Assembly: GCA_017304135.1 (NCBI GenBank)
Contig: JAFLBB010000009.1
Coordinates: forward strand, 1 to 64,000
Direction: 5' to 3'
Length of the DNA: 64,000 nucleotides
From: Acidobacteriota bacterium
GTDB lineage: Bacteria; Acidobacteriota; Terriglobia; Bryobacterales; Bryobacteraceae
Position 1 is the stretch's first letter; each line of letters opens with the position of its first letter. This document shows positions 47,575 to 57,938 of this stretch, in pieces. The position numbers were made by a program, and so were the translations under genes. The notes beneath the pieces are model-generated. The model made no database searches. It was not told the DNA's origin and saw only the letters and a list, made by a program, of their open reading frames with translations.

Positions 47575-50198
<2,624 letters not shown>

Positions 50199-50220
<22 letters not shown>

Positions 50221-51437
50221 TACTCTTTCTGGGATTCAGCCTGGCCGCCGCCGATGACACGGCCGAGTTTCGCGCGCGGCGCGAGGCGTTGCGCAAAGCC
50301 ACGCCGGGGGCGCTCGTCTATGTGCCCGGAGGAACGGAAGAAGAAAAAGGGAACATCCGCTCCGGTTTTGTGCAGGACCCCAACTTCTATTACCTGACGG
50401 GCTGGATGGAGCCGGGGGCGGCGGCGCTGATTGGTCCGGGCGTGGACGTGCTGCTGCTGCCGGAGCCCAACGCGACACGTGAACGGTATACCGGCAAGAA
50501 GGACCATGCGGGTACGCCGGGCATTGCCGCGCGCACGGGCTTCGAGCAGGTGGCCAACATAACCGCATTGAAGGAGCTGCTGGCGGCGCAGGGCGACGCG
50601 CGGCTGCTCTCGGTGCGCATGCCGGCGCCCGAAGCGTTGAAGGATGCCGCCGGCCAACGGGAAGTAGGCTCGGCGCTGGAGGCGCTTGCGCGGCTGCGCA
50701 TGGTGAAGTCGGCTAAAGAGGTGGCGTTGATCCAGCACACCACCGACGTCACCATCGAGGCGCACAAAGCGGCCTGGCGGCGCACCGCGCCGGGGCTGCG
50801 CGAATACCAGATCGCAGCCACGATGAGCAACGTCTATTTCGAGGCAGGCTGTGAACGGCACGGCTATCCGCCCATCGTCGCTTCGGGACCGAACGCGATC
50901 ATCCTCCACTATCAGGCCAACAAGCGCAAGATGGACTCAGGCGAGTTGCTGCTGATGGACGTCGGGGCCGAGTGCGCCATGTATACGGCCGACATCACGC
51001 GCACCATTCCGGTAAACGGCAAATTCACCGCGCGGCAGCGCGAGCTTTATAACGCCGTGTTGAAGGCCTCCGACGCCGCCATCGCCGCGGCCAAGCCGGG
51101 TGTCACCTTCGCCAGCCTGAACGAACTGGCGCGCAAGACGCTGCGCGAGGCGGGCACGGCCAAGGGCGGCAAGACGCTCGACAACTACCTCACTTACTTC
51201 CTCGGGCATGGCGTGGGCCTGGAAGTGCACGATCCGACCGACCGGCCGGGCGCCCTGCAACCGGGCATGATTGTCACCATCGAACCGGGCGTGTACATTC
51301 CCGAAGAGGGCATCGGCATTCGCATCGAAGACATGATCGTGATCACCGAGACAGGGGCGCGCAACATGACCGAAGCGCTGCCGCGCACACCCGAGGCGAT
51401 TGAGAAGTTCATGGCGCGCGGAAAGTCCGCCCGTTAG
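50199..51437 (+). CDS. Secreted aminopeptidase P (M24 family)
   Basis: A 412-residue Xaa-Pro aminopeptidase-like enzyme. The GTG at 50199 gives the signal peptide VIRPVFSLLFLGFSLAAAD. The N-terminal creatinase-like domain includes GNIRSGFVQDPNFYYLTGWM. The M24 pita-bread domain carries metal ligands Asp, Asp in LLMDVGAECAMYTADITRTI, His in GHGVGLEVHD, Glu in VTIEPGVYIPEEGIGIRIED and a last Glu in ETGARNMTEALP. TATACT at 50185-50190 ends 8 bases before the GTG, suggesting a near-leaderless mRNA. The histidine kinase gene starts 2 bases after the stop. Confidence 0.93.
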
Positions 51438-51439
51438 CC

Positions 51440-53275
51440 ATGCGCCGGACGCCGGGAATTCTCTATGCCGCCTTGCTGGGAGCGGTGTTCGGCTTTGCTC
51501 TGCTCGCCGGCTGGACGACGCTGGCGGCGCAAATCGACTCCGATGTTTACGACTTTCTGTTCCGATTGGATCAACGCACGCCGCCGCCCGCGACCTCGGT
51601 GATCTACGGCATCGATGAGCGAACGCTGCGGCAGGGCGGCGGGCTGGCCGGGCTGCGCGGCATTCTCGCCGATGGGCTTGAACGGTTGCGGCCGTGCTTA
51701 CCGACAGCGGTGGCGCTCGACATTGTGCTCGCCGATGAGACGGCGGCAAAGGAAGAGAACGACCGCCTGATCTGGACGCTGGGGCGCCTGCCGAACGTCG
51801 TGCTGGCGTCGAACCTGACCGCCCATGGCTGGGAAAACCCGCTGGCGCAACTCCCGCGCAAGGCGACAGGGCATGTGCATTCCGATCCAGACCCGTATGA
51901 CAACGTGGTGCGGCAGATCTCACTCGAAAAGGTGGCCGGCCGCGAGCGGCAGTGGGCGCTGGCGCTGGAGACGTTCAAGGCGATGCATCCGGAAGCCGTG
52001 ATTGAGGAGGACCCCAGTGGGTTGACCATCGACGGTGTGCGCCTGCCCTCGCCGCGCGAAGCGGCGCGTCCGCTGCTGGTGAAGTTCCGGCCGGCGTCGG
52101 CGCCCGTGCCGGAGGTGACGTTTGCGGAGCTGGCCGAGAAAAACCACTGCGCGGCGTTCTTTGAGAAGGCGGTGTTCGTCGGCATCACGGCGCAAAGCGC
52201 GGCGCAGGATCGACACTCGACGCCGCTCAGCTTCGGCCAGACGATGGTCGGCGTAGCCATCAACGCGAATGCCTACGAGACGCTGGCTTCGCGCGCGTTC
52301 CTGCGGCCGGCGGGGAATCTGGAGACGGTCGGACTGGCGCTGGCCATCACGCTCGCGGCCGGGGCGATCTTCTACCTGCTCAGCGGTTGGATGGCGTACG
52401 CATCGGCGGCGGTGTTGCTGGTGACAGTGCATGCGCTCACCTGGGCGGCCTTTCGCCAGGGAATCGTCTTCCCGTACACAACGCCGCTGGTGGCGGTGTG
52501 GTTGGGGACGGCTGCCACGGCATCGTTCCAGTACTTCGTCACACGGCGGCAGTTGCACAAAGCCGAAGCCGACCGCTCGCGATACCAGCAGGCGATTCAC
52601 TTCGTGGCCCACGAAATGCGCTCACCGCTCACGGCGATTCAAGGCTCAAGCGAGTTGATGGGCCGCTACAAACTGCCGGAAGAGAAGCGCGCCCAGATGG
52701 CGCAGATGATCCACTCCGAATCGCAGCGGCTGGGGCGGTTAATTCAAACGTTCCTCGATGTGGAGCGACTGAGCGAGGGGCAGATGGAGTTGGCGCGCGA
52801 ACCGTTCGCCATGGGCGATGTAGTACGGGCATCACTCGAGCGGGCGCAGCCGCTGGCCGAGCGCAAGCGCATGACGATGACGCTTGAGTCGCTCGATGAG
52901 TGCACGCTCAAGGGCGACCGCGAGCTGATGGAATACGCCGTCTACAACCTGTTGACCAACGCCGTGAAATACTCTCCAGCCGAAACACAGGTGACCGTGT
53001 TCACGGCCATGAGCGGCGGCACGCTGCGGCTGAGCGTGCGCGACCAGGGCATCGGAATGGATGAGAAGGAAGCCAGGAAAATCTTCACCAAGTTCTACCG
53101 CACCAAGCGTGCCGAGCAGAGCGGCGAGGCTGGCACGGGGATCGGGCTTTCCATCGTCGAACAAATCGTTGTGCATCATGGTGGCAGAATAGAGGTACAG
53201 AGCTCGCCCGGAGCGGGCTCGTGTTTCACGATGGTCCTGCCGGTGGAGGACGCGTTGGAGTCCGGCGGGAAGTAA
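51440..53275 (+). CDS. CHASE2-domain sensor histidine kinase
   Basis: A 611-residue membrane kinase. One N-terminal helix precedes a CHASE2 extracytoplasmic sensor (about residues 35-290; DSDVYDFLFRLDQRTPPPAT, SVIYGIDERTLRQGGGLAGL). Three helices follow (about 300-365). The cytoplasmic part has HisKA with phospho-acceptor His391 in VAHEMRSPLTAIQGSSELM, then HATPase with N box NLLTNAVKYSP, G1 VRDQGIGMDEKE and G2 GEAGTGIGLSI. It is followed after 12 bases by an NtrC-type response regulator gene, its likely partner. The upstream aminopeptidase may be in the same unit. The signal is unknown. Confidence 0.93.
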   Translation: MRRTPGILYAALLGAVFGFALLAGWTTLAAQIDSDVYDFLFRLDQRTPPPATSVIYGIDERTLRQGGGLAGLRGILADGLERLRPCLPTAVALDIVLADETAAKEENDRLIWTLGRLPNVVLASNLTAHGWENPLAQLPRKATGHVHSDPDPYDNVVRQISLEKVAGRERQWALALETFKAMHPEAVIEEDPSGLTIDGVRLPSPREAARPLLVKFRPASAPVPEVTFAELAEKNHCAAFFEKAVFVGITAQSAAQDRHSTPLSFGQTMVGVAINANAYETLASRAFLRPAGNLETVGLALAITLAAGAIFYLLSGWMAYASAAVLLVTVHALTWAAFRQGIVFPYTTPLVAVWLGTAATASFQYFVTRRQLHKAEADRSRYQQAIHFVAHEMRSPLTAIQGSSELMGRYKLPEEKRAQMAQMIHSESQRLGRLIQTFLDVERLSEGQMELAREPFAMGDVVRASLERAQPLAERKRMTMTLESLDECTLKGDRELMEYAVYNLLTNAVKYSPAETQVTVFTAMSGGTLRLSVRDQGIGMDEKEARKIFTKFYRTKRAEQSGEAGTGIGLSIVEQIVVHHGGRIEVQSSPGAGSCFTMVLPVEDALESGGK

Positions 53276-53287
53276 GTAGAGGTTAGT

Positions 53288-54607
53288 TTGGCATCCCTGT
53301 TGTTAGTGGAAGACGACGCGAGCGTGCGCAATACCATCGTCACGTTCCTGGAGCTGGAAGGCTACCAGGTGGAGGCGGTATCAACCACGCACGAAGCGCT
53401 GGAGAAGCTCGGCGGCGGCGGATATCCGATCGTTTTGTCCGATATTTACCTGGATGAGCGCACCGGGCTCGACGTGCTGGCGGCGGCGCGCAAGGCCAAT
53501 CCGCGCTGCGCGGTGATCCTCATGACCGGCCGTGGATCGATGGAAACCGTCATGAAGGCCACCGAGGGCGGCGCCTTTGACTACATCGCCAAGCCGTTCA
53601 AGCTCGACCACATGCTGGAGACGCTGAAGCGCGCCGAGGCGACGCTGCTGCCGGCCGAGGGCGACGAGGAGACCGAGATCGACGACTTGCCGGAGTCGGA
53701 GATGATCGGCAGTTCGATGGCCATGGTTGAGTTGTATAAGACCATCTCGCGCGTGGCGCCGACCGATGCCACCGTGCTCATCGAAGGGGAAACCGGCACG
53801 GGCAAGGAGATGATTGCCCGCATGATCCACCGCCATAGCAAGCGTGCCAACGCGACCTTCCAGCCTGTGGATTGCGCCTCGATTGCGCCGTCGCTGCTCG
53901 AAAGCGAACTCTTCGGCGCGGTGAAGGGCGCCTACACGGGCGCCGACCGTGATCGCACGGGCGTGTTCGAAGCAGCCAATCACGGCACGGTGTTTCTCGA
54001 CGAAATCGGCGAGGTCGATCCTGGATTTCAGACTAAGTTGTTGCGGTTCCTGCAGGAGCGCACGGTGCGCCCGCTGGGCAGCTCGCGCACGCACGAGGTG
54101 GATGTGCGCGTGATCTCAGCCACCAACCGCGACATCTCAAAAATGGTGGAGGAGAAGAAATTCCGCGAGGACCTCTATTACCGCTTGAACGCGATTCCGC
54201 TGCGCCTGCCGCCGCTGCGCGAGCGCGCGGGTGACATTCCGCTACTGGCGCACTACTTCCTGAGGAAGTACAACGAGCGCTACGGGCTGAACTCGAAGTT
54301 AACCGAAAGCGGCGTGAACGCGATGACCGGCTATACGTGGCCGGGCAACGTGCGGCAATTGCAGCACCTGTTGGAGCGGCTGGTCATCCTCTCGCCTGGC
54401 GGGAGAGTGGACGACGAAGCCGTGGGCGACGCGATTTCGGCCACCGAGCCGCGCGACAACGCAAGCGAGTCGCTGGCTGATGCCGAAGCCGAGCAGATCC
54501 GCCGCGTGATGGCGGCGACGAACGGCAACAAGAGCCGCGCCTCGCGCATTCTCGGCATCGAGCGCAAGACGCTCTACCGCAAGCTCGAACGGTTGGGGAT
54601 GGCGTAG
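53288..54607 (+). CDS. NtrC-family sigma-54-dependent response regulator
   Basis: A 439-residue bacterial enhancer-binding protein. The receiver domain has acidic residues in LLVEDDASVRN, phospho-acceptor Asp52 in VLSDIYLDERTG and Lys in DYIAKPFK. The AAA+ domain has Walker A EGETGTGKEMIA and the sigma-54 loop GAYTGA in the place of GAFTGA, with ESELFG before it. A Fis-type helix-turn-helix ends the protein (GNKSRASRILGIERKTLYRK). Start codon TTG at 53288. Targets are unknown; it likely works with the adjacent CHASE2 kinase. Confidence 0.95.
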   Translation: MASLLLVEDDASVRNTIVTFLELEGYQVEAVSTTHEALEKLGGGGYPIVLSDIYLDERTGLDVLAAARKANPRCAVILMTGRGSMETVMKATEGGAFDYIAKPFKLDHMLETLKRAEATLLPAEGDEETEIDDLPESEMIGSSMAMVELYKTISRVAPTDATVLIEGETGTGKEMIARMIHRHSKRANATFQPVDCASIAPSLLESELFGAVKGAYTGADRDRTGVFEAANHGTVFLDEIGEVDPGFQTKLLRFLQERTVRPLGSSRTHEVDVRVISATNRDISKMVEEKKFREDLYYRLNAIPLRLPPLRERAGDIPLLAHYFLRKYNERYGLNSKLTESGVNAMTGYTWPGNVRQLQHLLERLVILSPGGRVDDEAVGDAISATEPRDNASESLADAEAEQIRRVMAATNGNKSRASRILGIERKTLYRKLERLGMA

Positions 54608-54612
54608 CCGCG

Positions 54613-55059
54613 TTAGCTGAGCTTGGCGCGGACCTTGTCGCTGAGGGCCTTGCCATCGGCGCGTTTGCCGGTGAGTTTGGCCTGCGCCGCCTTCATCACG
54701 ACGCCCATCTGCTTGGCGCTGGTGATGCCGGTTTCGGCAAGCGCGGCGGCGATGGCGGCTTCGATTTCATCCTCGGTGGCCATGGCCGGCATGTAGCCTT
54801 CGATGATGGCGATCTCGGCCTCTTCCTTGGCGGCCAGTTCTTCTCGCCCGCCCTTGCGGAACATGTCGACGGATTCGCGGCGCTGCTTGAGCAGCGTGTT
54901 CAGCAGTTGCTGCTCGGCCTGCTCGTCGGCCTCCTTCATGTTGTCGGCCTTGTACTTCATGAGGCCGGTTTTGATGAAGCGGACAGCGCCCAAGCGCGTC
55001 TCATCCTTGGCCTTCATGGCCTCGACCATGTCTTTTTGCACGCGTTCCATCAGGGACAT
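54613..55059 (-). CDS. yqeY: GatB/YqeY-domain protein
   Basis: A 148-residue YqeY-like protein, related to the tail domain of the amidotransferase subunit GatB and presumably tRNA-binding. Typical blocks are VQKDMVEAMKAKDETRLGAV, RRESVDMFRKGGREELAAKE, IIEGYMPAMATEDEIEAAI and KQMGVVMKAAQAKLTGKRAD. Convergent with the response regulator, with a 5-base gap. Usually 145-150 residues, as here. Confidence 0.95.
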   Translation of the reverse strand: MSLMERVQKDMVEAMKAKDETRLGAVRFIKTGLMKYKADNMKEADEQAEQQLLNTLLKQRRESVDMFRKGGREELAAKEEAEIAIIEGYMPAMATEDEIEAAIAAALAETGITSAKQMGVVMKAAQAKLTGKRADGKALSDKVRAKLS

Positions 55060-55129
55060 ACAGGACTAGCTTAGCGCGGTGCTTGCCGCACGGCCTCCGC
55101 GGCCCAGGCGCGAGCGGCGGTGGACGGCT

Positions 55130-55297
55130 TCAGGCGGCGTCGAGATCCAGGCGGATGCGGCAACCGAGGGCGGCGGCAACAGCGGGGTGAGGCTGGAGTG
55201 GGTAGTGTAGGATGAAGACATCATGGGACTGACATTCCTCGCAATGCAAGAACAGCGGAGAATGTCCTCGTTGGAAGTCATAGATGTCCACTGACAC
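55130..55297 (-). CDS. Possible small CxxC protein, divergent from the toxin-antitoxin pair
   Basis: A 55-residue frame from a GTG at 55297, or 53 residues from 55291. It reads VDIYDFQRGHSPLFLHCEEC and ends in LGCRIRLDLDAA. It has protein-like composition, unlike the other frames here, and a CEEC pair. Its 5' end overlaps the antitoxin start by 14 bases on the opposite strand, so both cannot easily have independent promoters there. It may be a genuine small zinc-ribbon-like gene or a remnant. Low confidence. Confidence 0.3.
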   Translation of the reverse strand: MSVDIYDFQRGHSPLFLHCEECQSHDVFILHYPLQPHPAVAAALGCRIRLDLDAA

Positions 55298-55553
55298 ACT
55301 GCAAAACAAGGCCCACGAGCTGATTGGCCAACTGGACCCCGACAAGCTTGCTGCTGTTGTCCATTTGCTGGAAGTCATGGTAGAAGACAATGATGAAGAT
55401 GAGGTGATCAGCGCGGAAGAAGAGGCCGCCGTCGCCCGCTCCAAGGAGTGGTTCCAACACAACGAGGGCATTCCCTTCGAGCAGTTCGTCGCCGATCTCG
55501 GCTTCACGATGGATCAGGTCCGCACCAACACCCGCGAGAACCCGGCCGCTTGA
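55284..55553 (+). CDS. Antitoxin of a type II toxin-antitoxin pair
   Basis: An 89-residue acidic protein (MSTDTLQNKAHELIGQLDPD; KLAAVVHLLEVMVEDNDEDE; EEEAAVARSKEWFQHNEGIP), a composition common to small antitoxins that precede RelE/ParE toxins. The N-terminal half is helical with a leucine-rich core, and the C-terminal half would wrap the toxin. The stop overlaps the toxin TTG start (TTGA), as expected for co-translated pairs. DNA binding is not evident from sequence; family assignment rests mainly on the partner. Confidence 0.75.
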   Translation: MSTDTLQNKAHELIGQLDPDKLAAVVHLLEVMVEDNDEDEVISAEEEAAVARSKEWFQHNEGIPFEQFVADLGFTMDQVRTNTRENPAA

Positions 55554-55798
55554 AGCGGATCATCTTCTCCGAGGAGGCCAAAGCCGACATCCGCGCCCTC
55601 CCGCAGTACATCGCCATGAACGTCCTGACGGCGATCCACGGTCTGGCCGAGCACGGCTCCGGGAACGTGAAAGAGCTCAAAGCCAAGGCCGGCGAGAAGC
55701 GTCTTCGCGTCGGCGATCACCGCGTCCGCTACACCGAGGAACACCCCGACATCCTGCGTATTCACACGGTCAAGAATCGCAGGGACGCCTACCGGTAG
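55550..55798 (+). CDS. RelE/ParE-superfamily toxin
   Basis: An 82-residue protein of the RelE/ParE fold. It starts LKRIIFSEEAKADIRALPQY and continues through VKELKAKAGEKRLRVGDHRV, with RYTEEHPDILRIHTVKNRRD closing it. The pattern of an alpha-helical hairpin followed by strands with K.LRVGDHRVRY is characteristic. The C-terminal HTVKNRRDAYR fits the usual end. RelE members cleave mRNA at the ribosome, while ParE members inhibit gyrase; I cannot tell which. The start is the TTG at 55550, overlapping the antitoxin stop. Confidence 0.85.
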   Translation: MKRIIFSEEAKADIRALPQYIAMNVLTAIHGLAEHGSGNVKELKAKAGEKRLRVGDHRVRYTEEHPDILRIHTVKNRRDAYR

Positions 55799-55818
55799 AG
55801 AGGTCGAGTCGACTCCCA

Positions 55819-55839
55819 TCCCGTTCCTTGCCGGTGAAC
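55819..55839 (-). repeat. RHS-core scar (short copy of the tip-gene 5' end)
   Basis: On the minus strand this reads TTCACCGGCAAGGAACGGGAT, which encodes FTGKERD, the start of the RHS hyperconserved core. It agrees at 19 of 21 bases with 56989-57009, the 5' end of the orphan tip gene. After KERD the frame diverges at once, so this is a relic, not a gene. The two copies bound the tip and its partner. Confidence 0.75.
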
Positions 55840-55846
55840 TGCAACG

Positions 55847-56212
55847 TCATCTGCTCAGTTGATGCAGACCAGTTTGGCGCGCCTTTATGGCGACGATTAA
55901 TGTTGCCAAGACCAGGGCCGCGATGAATACTCGAAGTAGATCGAGTCTTCCCTGCCAGGCGACCACAATCACAGCCGGGATGAAGTACGCAGCAAGGCAG
56001 GCGCTCCCTACGATAGGCACCCAGAGCCTCCATTCGCTAACCGACCACCACCAAAGAATCGCGCCGCCGAGAAGTAGCGTGGCTCCGACGAAGACGATGA
56101 CGTACCAAGCTGAGAAGGGTATCCCGTAGAGCCCCATGAGCGTGAGGTAAATTGCCCAGTAAAAGCCCATCACTGCTGTCGATAGATACAGAATACCGAT
56201 CACATGTTTCAC
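55847..56212 (-). CDS. Small membrane protein, likely immunity partner of the RHS tip
   Basis: A 121-residue protein with four predicted helices (VIGILYLSTAVMGFYWAIYL; WYVIVFVGATLLLGGAILWW; VPIVGSACLAAYFIPAVIVV; LLRVFIAALVLATLIVAI). The GTG start at 56212 overlaps the tip stop by GTGA, implying coupled translation; an ATG at 56242 would add ten residues. Its GC content is visibly lower than in flanking genes. Small proteins directly after an RHS tip are usually immunity proteins, and a membrane one would suit a toxin acting on or at the membrane. This role is inferred from position only. Confidence 0.65.
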   Translation of the reverse strand: MKHVIGILYLSTAVMGFYWAIYLTLMGLYGIPFSAWYVIVFVGATLLLGGAILWWWSVSEWRLWVPIVGSACLAAYFIPAVIVVAWQGRLDLLRVFIAALVLATLIVAIKARQTGLHQLSR

Positions 56213-57015
56213 TGCGTACACCCGGGATCGCCACTCTTGCAAGGCGTTTGCTTGGTTTCGTTAACACTCCTATCCGGTCGAATCAACGAGAATGGTGTCG
56301 CCCCCGGCGGCGGCATGTATTGGATCACTCCAGTCGTTGTCCCGTCTGCTCGGGTCACGTTGAGCTCGGAGGCTGGGAATTGTGCTGCAGTTCCGCTGAC
56401 TCGGGTTACCGAGGCGTCCTGGTAAACCATGACGTTTAGGTTTGCTGTGATACCTGGCGTCAACACCCCAGGAACCGGAGACTCTGGATTCTTCGTGTTT
56501 TGTTGGATGTTGATGATCGGCGTACCATTCGCATCGCGGCTACCTGTCGCTGTAGGCAGTCCAACAGTTGCAGTCTTTGTTCCAACCACCCGGCCATTTT
56601 CAATCGTCGTGCTTGGGCCAGCGTGGGGGGCGACACTGATAATCGGGTTCCCTGGCCGAATACTTGGATCGGTCTCGATTCGGACTGAGATGGAGGTTCG
56701 GTGAGAGGCATTGGCTGCCGTACTGAATCCGCGATTGTCGCCGCCGTTGGTCTTTCCAAACACCGTAACCGACGCCGCTGGGATAAAAGTGCGGTAGGTG
56801 ATCGTGACTTCTTCCAGCCCGTCCGGATCGACGAGCGCCAGTGGATTGTTGAGGACGTAAGAATACTTGTTCCACTTCTGGGGATTGGCCATCGTACGCA
56901 TAGAATGGCCTTTGGGATCAGGGGTTGTAAACCTGCCCTGCGCCGACGCCATATACCGAGCCCCGAAGTAATCGAGGCCCGTCTCCGCATCCCGCTCCTT
57001 GCCGGTAAAGTGCAT
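56209..57015 (-). CDS. Orphan RHS tip with DUF3238-like C-terminal domain
   Basis: A 268-residue protein without export signal. Residues 1-75 are the RHS hyperconserved core (FTGKERDAETGLDYFGARYM; GRFTTPDPKG; NKYSYVLNNPLALVDPDGLE), which normally marks the cleavage site before the variable toxin. The rest starts VTITYRTFIPAASVTVFGKT and GGDNRGFS, which resembles DUF3238-type tips, then a Pro/Thr/Gly-rich stretch. Composition is less GC-rich than the surroundings. The ATG is in frame with the upstream TIGR03437 gene, separated by a TAG and two codons. No catalytic motif is recognised, so toxicity is not shown. Confidence 0.7.
   Translation of the reverse strand: MHFTGKERDAETGLDYFGARYMASAQGRFTTPDPKGHSMRTMANPQKWNKYSYVLNNPLALVDPDGLEEVTITYRTFIPAASVTVFGKTNGGDNRGFSTAANASHRTSISVRIETDPSIRPGNPIISVAPHAGPSTTIENGRVVGTKTATVGLPTATGSRDANGTPIINIQQNTKNPESPVPGVLTPGITANLNVMVYQDASVTRVSGTAAQFPASELNVTRADGTTTGVIQYMPPPGATPFSLIRPDRSVNETKQTPCKSGDPGCTQ
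56989..57009 (-). repeat. Second copy of the RHS-core repeat at the tip-gene start
   Basis: The 21-base sequence encoding FTGKERD in the orphan tip gene. Its near-identical copy at 55819-55839 lies about 1.17 kb away in the same orientation, as expected for recombination substrates that swap RHS tips. Confidence 0.7.
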
Positions 57016-57021
57016 GCACCC

Positions 57022-57924
57022 CTACCTCACCACCACAGTCACGCTATTCGCCGCCTGGCCATCGACGGTGAGCACCAAGCTCACTTCCCCGCGCCCCGCC
57101 AGCGCTGCGGGCAGCGGGCCGATGTTCACCTGGTCGAGACCCGCGAACTGGCCCTGGGCGACCGCACCCAGCACGGGCACTGCCTCGCCGCCAAGCGTGG
57201 CCGTGACGGATTGCTGGAAGCCGCGGATGCCGGTTCCAAACAAAAGCAGGTAGACCTGTTCTCCGGCGCGGAGGGCGATGGGGGCGGCTTGCAGCGTGTT
57301 CGGGTCGAAGACGAGGGCCTGCGTCTGCGCGCCGGTGGAATCGACGGTGAGGGCGAAGGCGCTGGCGACGCCGGTGCCTTGCAGGTTGGCCGTGTAGAGG
57401 CCCGGGCTGGTGCGGGCGATGTCGGCCGTGCCGTTGACAGTCGCGCCTGCGCCTGTGGTGACGACGATGCGCGCAGGGCCGAGAGCAACGGTGGTGGGCA
57501 CAAGGTAGTTGATCTGCGTCGGCGCGACGGCGAAGAGCGGCGCGGCGTGGGTGACGCCCGCCGAGTCAATGATGTTCACGCTGGTGCCCAGCAGCGTCGT
57601 AGGCAGCGTGGCCTGCGTGTTGGCGGCGAGCCCGGTGGCCAGGTTCTGCCCAAAGCCGGAAGCGATGAGGCCAGGCGCGAGCGGACGCGAAGCGGCGAAA
57701 CTTGCCGAAGACACGCTGACGAACCCCGGCGCAACGGCGCCGGATTGGAAAGCGCGGCGCGTGAGGTCGCCCGCGGTGTTGTAGGTGTAGGCGATGGATC
57801 GGTTGCCGCCATATTCGGCGCGCATCAGGCGGCCGGCGGCGTCGTAGCGGTAGCGGATCTCCTGGGCAGCGGCGGGAGCCAGAAGTGCGGCGGCGGTGAG
57901 GATGAGGTGCAGTGTCGTGCGCAT
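57022..57924 (-). CDS. Secreted YD-repeat fragment fused to TIGR03437 domain
   Basis: A 300-residue exported protein. The signal peptide is MRTTLHLILTAAALLAPAAA. Two YD (RHS-type) repeats follow (IRYRYDAAGRLMRAEYGG; YTYNTAGDLTRRAFQ). Then from about residue 60 comes a TIGR03437 domain (PLAPGLIASGFGQNLATGLA; VAPTQINYLVPTTVALGPAR; EQVYLLLFGTGIRGFQ; SVTVVVR at the end). This fusion of a short YD segment with a Solibacter-type domain is unusual. It lies 14 bases after the large RHS gene on the same strand, and its TAG stop is 6 bases before the in-frame ATG of the orphan tip. Confidence 0.8.
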   Translation of the reverse strand: MRTTLHLILTAAALLAPAAAQEIRYRYDAAGRLMRAEYGGNRSIAYTYNTAGDLTRRAFQSGAVAPGFVSVSSASFAASRPLAPGLIASGFGQNLATGLAANTQATLPTTLLGTSVNIIDSAGVTHAAPLFAVAPTQINYLVPTTVALGPARIVVTTGAGATVNGTADIARTSPGLYTANLQGTGVASAFALTVDSTGAQTQALVFDPNTLQAAPIALRAGEQVYLLLFGTGIRGFQQSVTATLGGEAVPVLGAVAQGQFAGLDQVNIGPLPAALAGRGEVSLVLTVDGQAANSVTVVVR

Positions 57925-57938
57925 GGTGGTCTCCTCAG

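Noticed and set aside
57022-57024. Recoding at the TAG as pyrrolysine
   Set aside because: No pyrrolysine genes are seen, and TIGR03437 domains normally end at about this point, so an ordinary stop is simpler.
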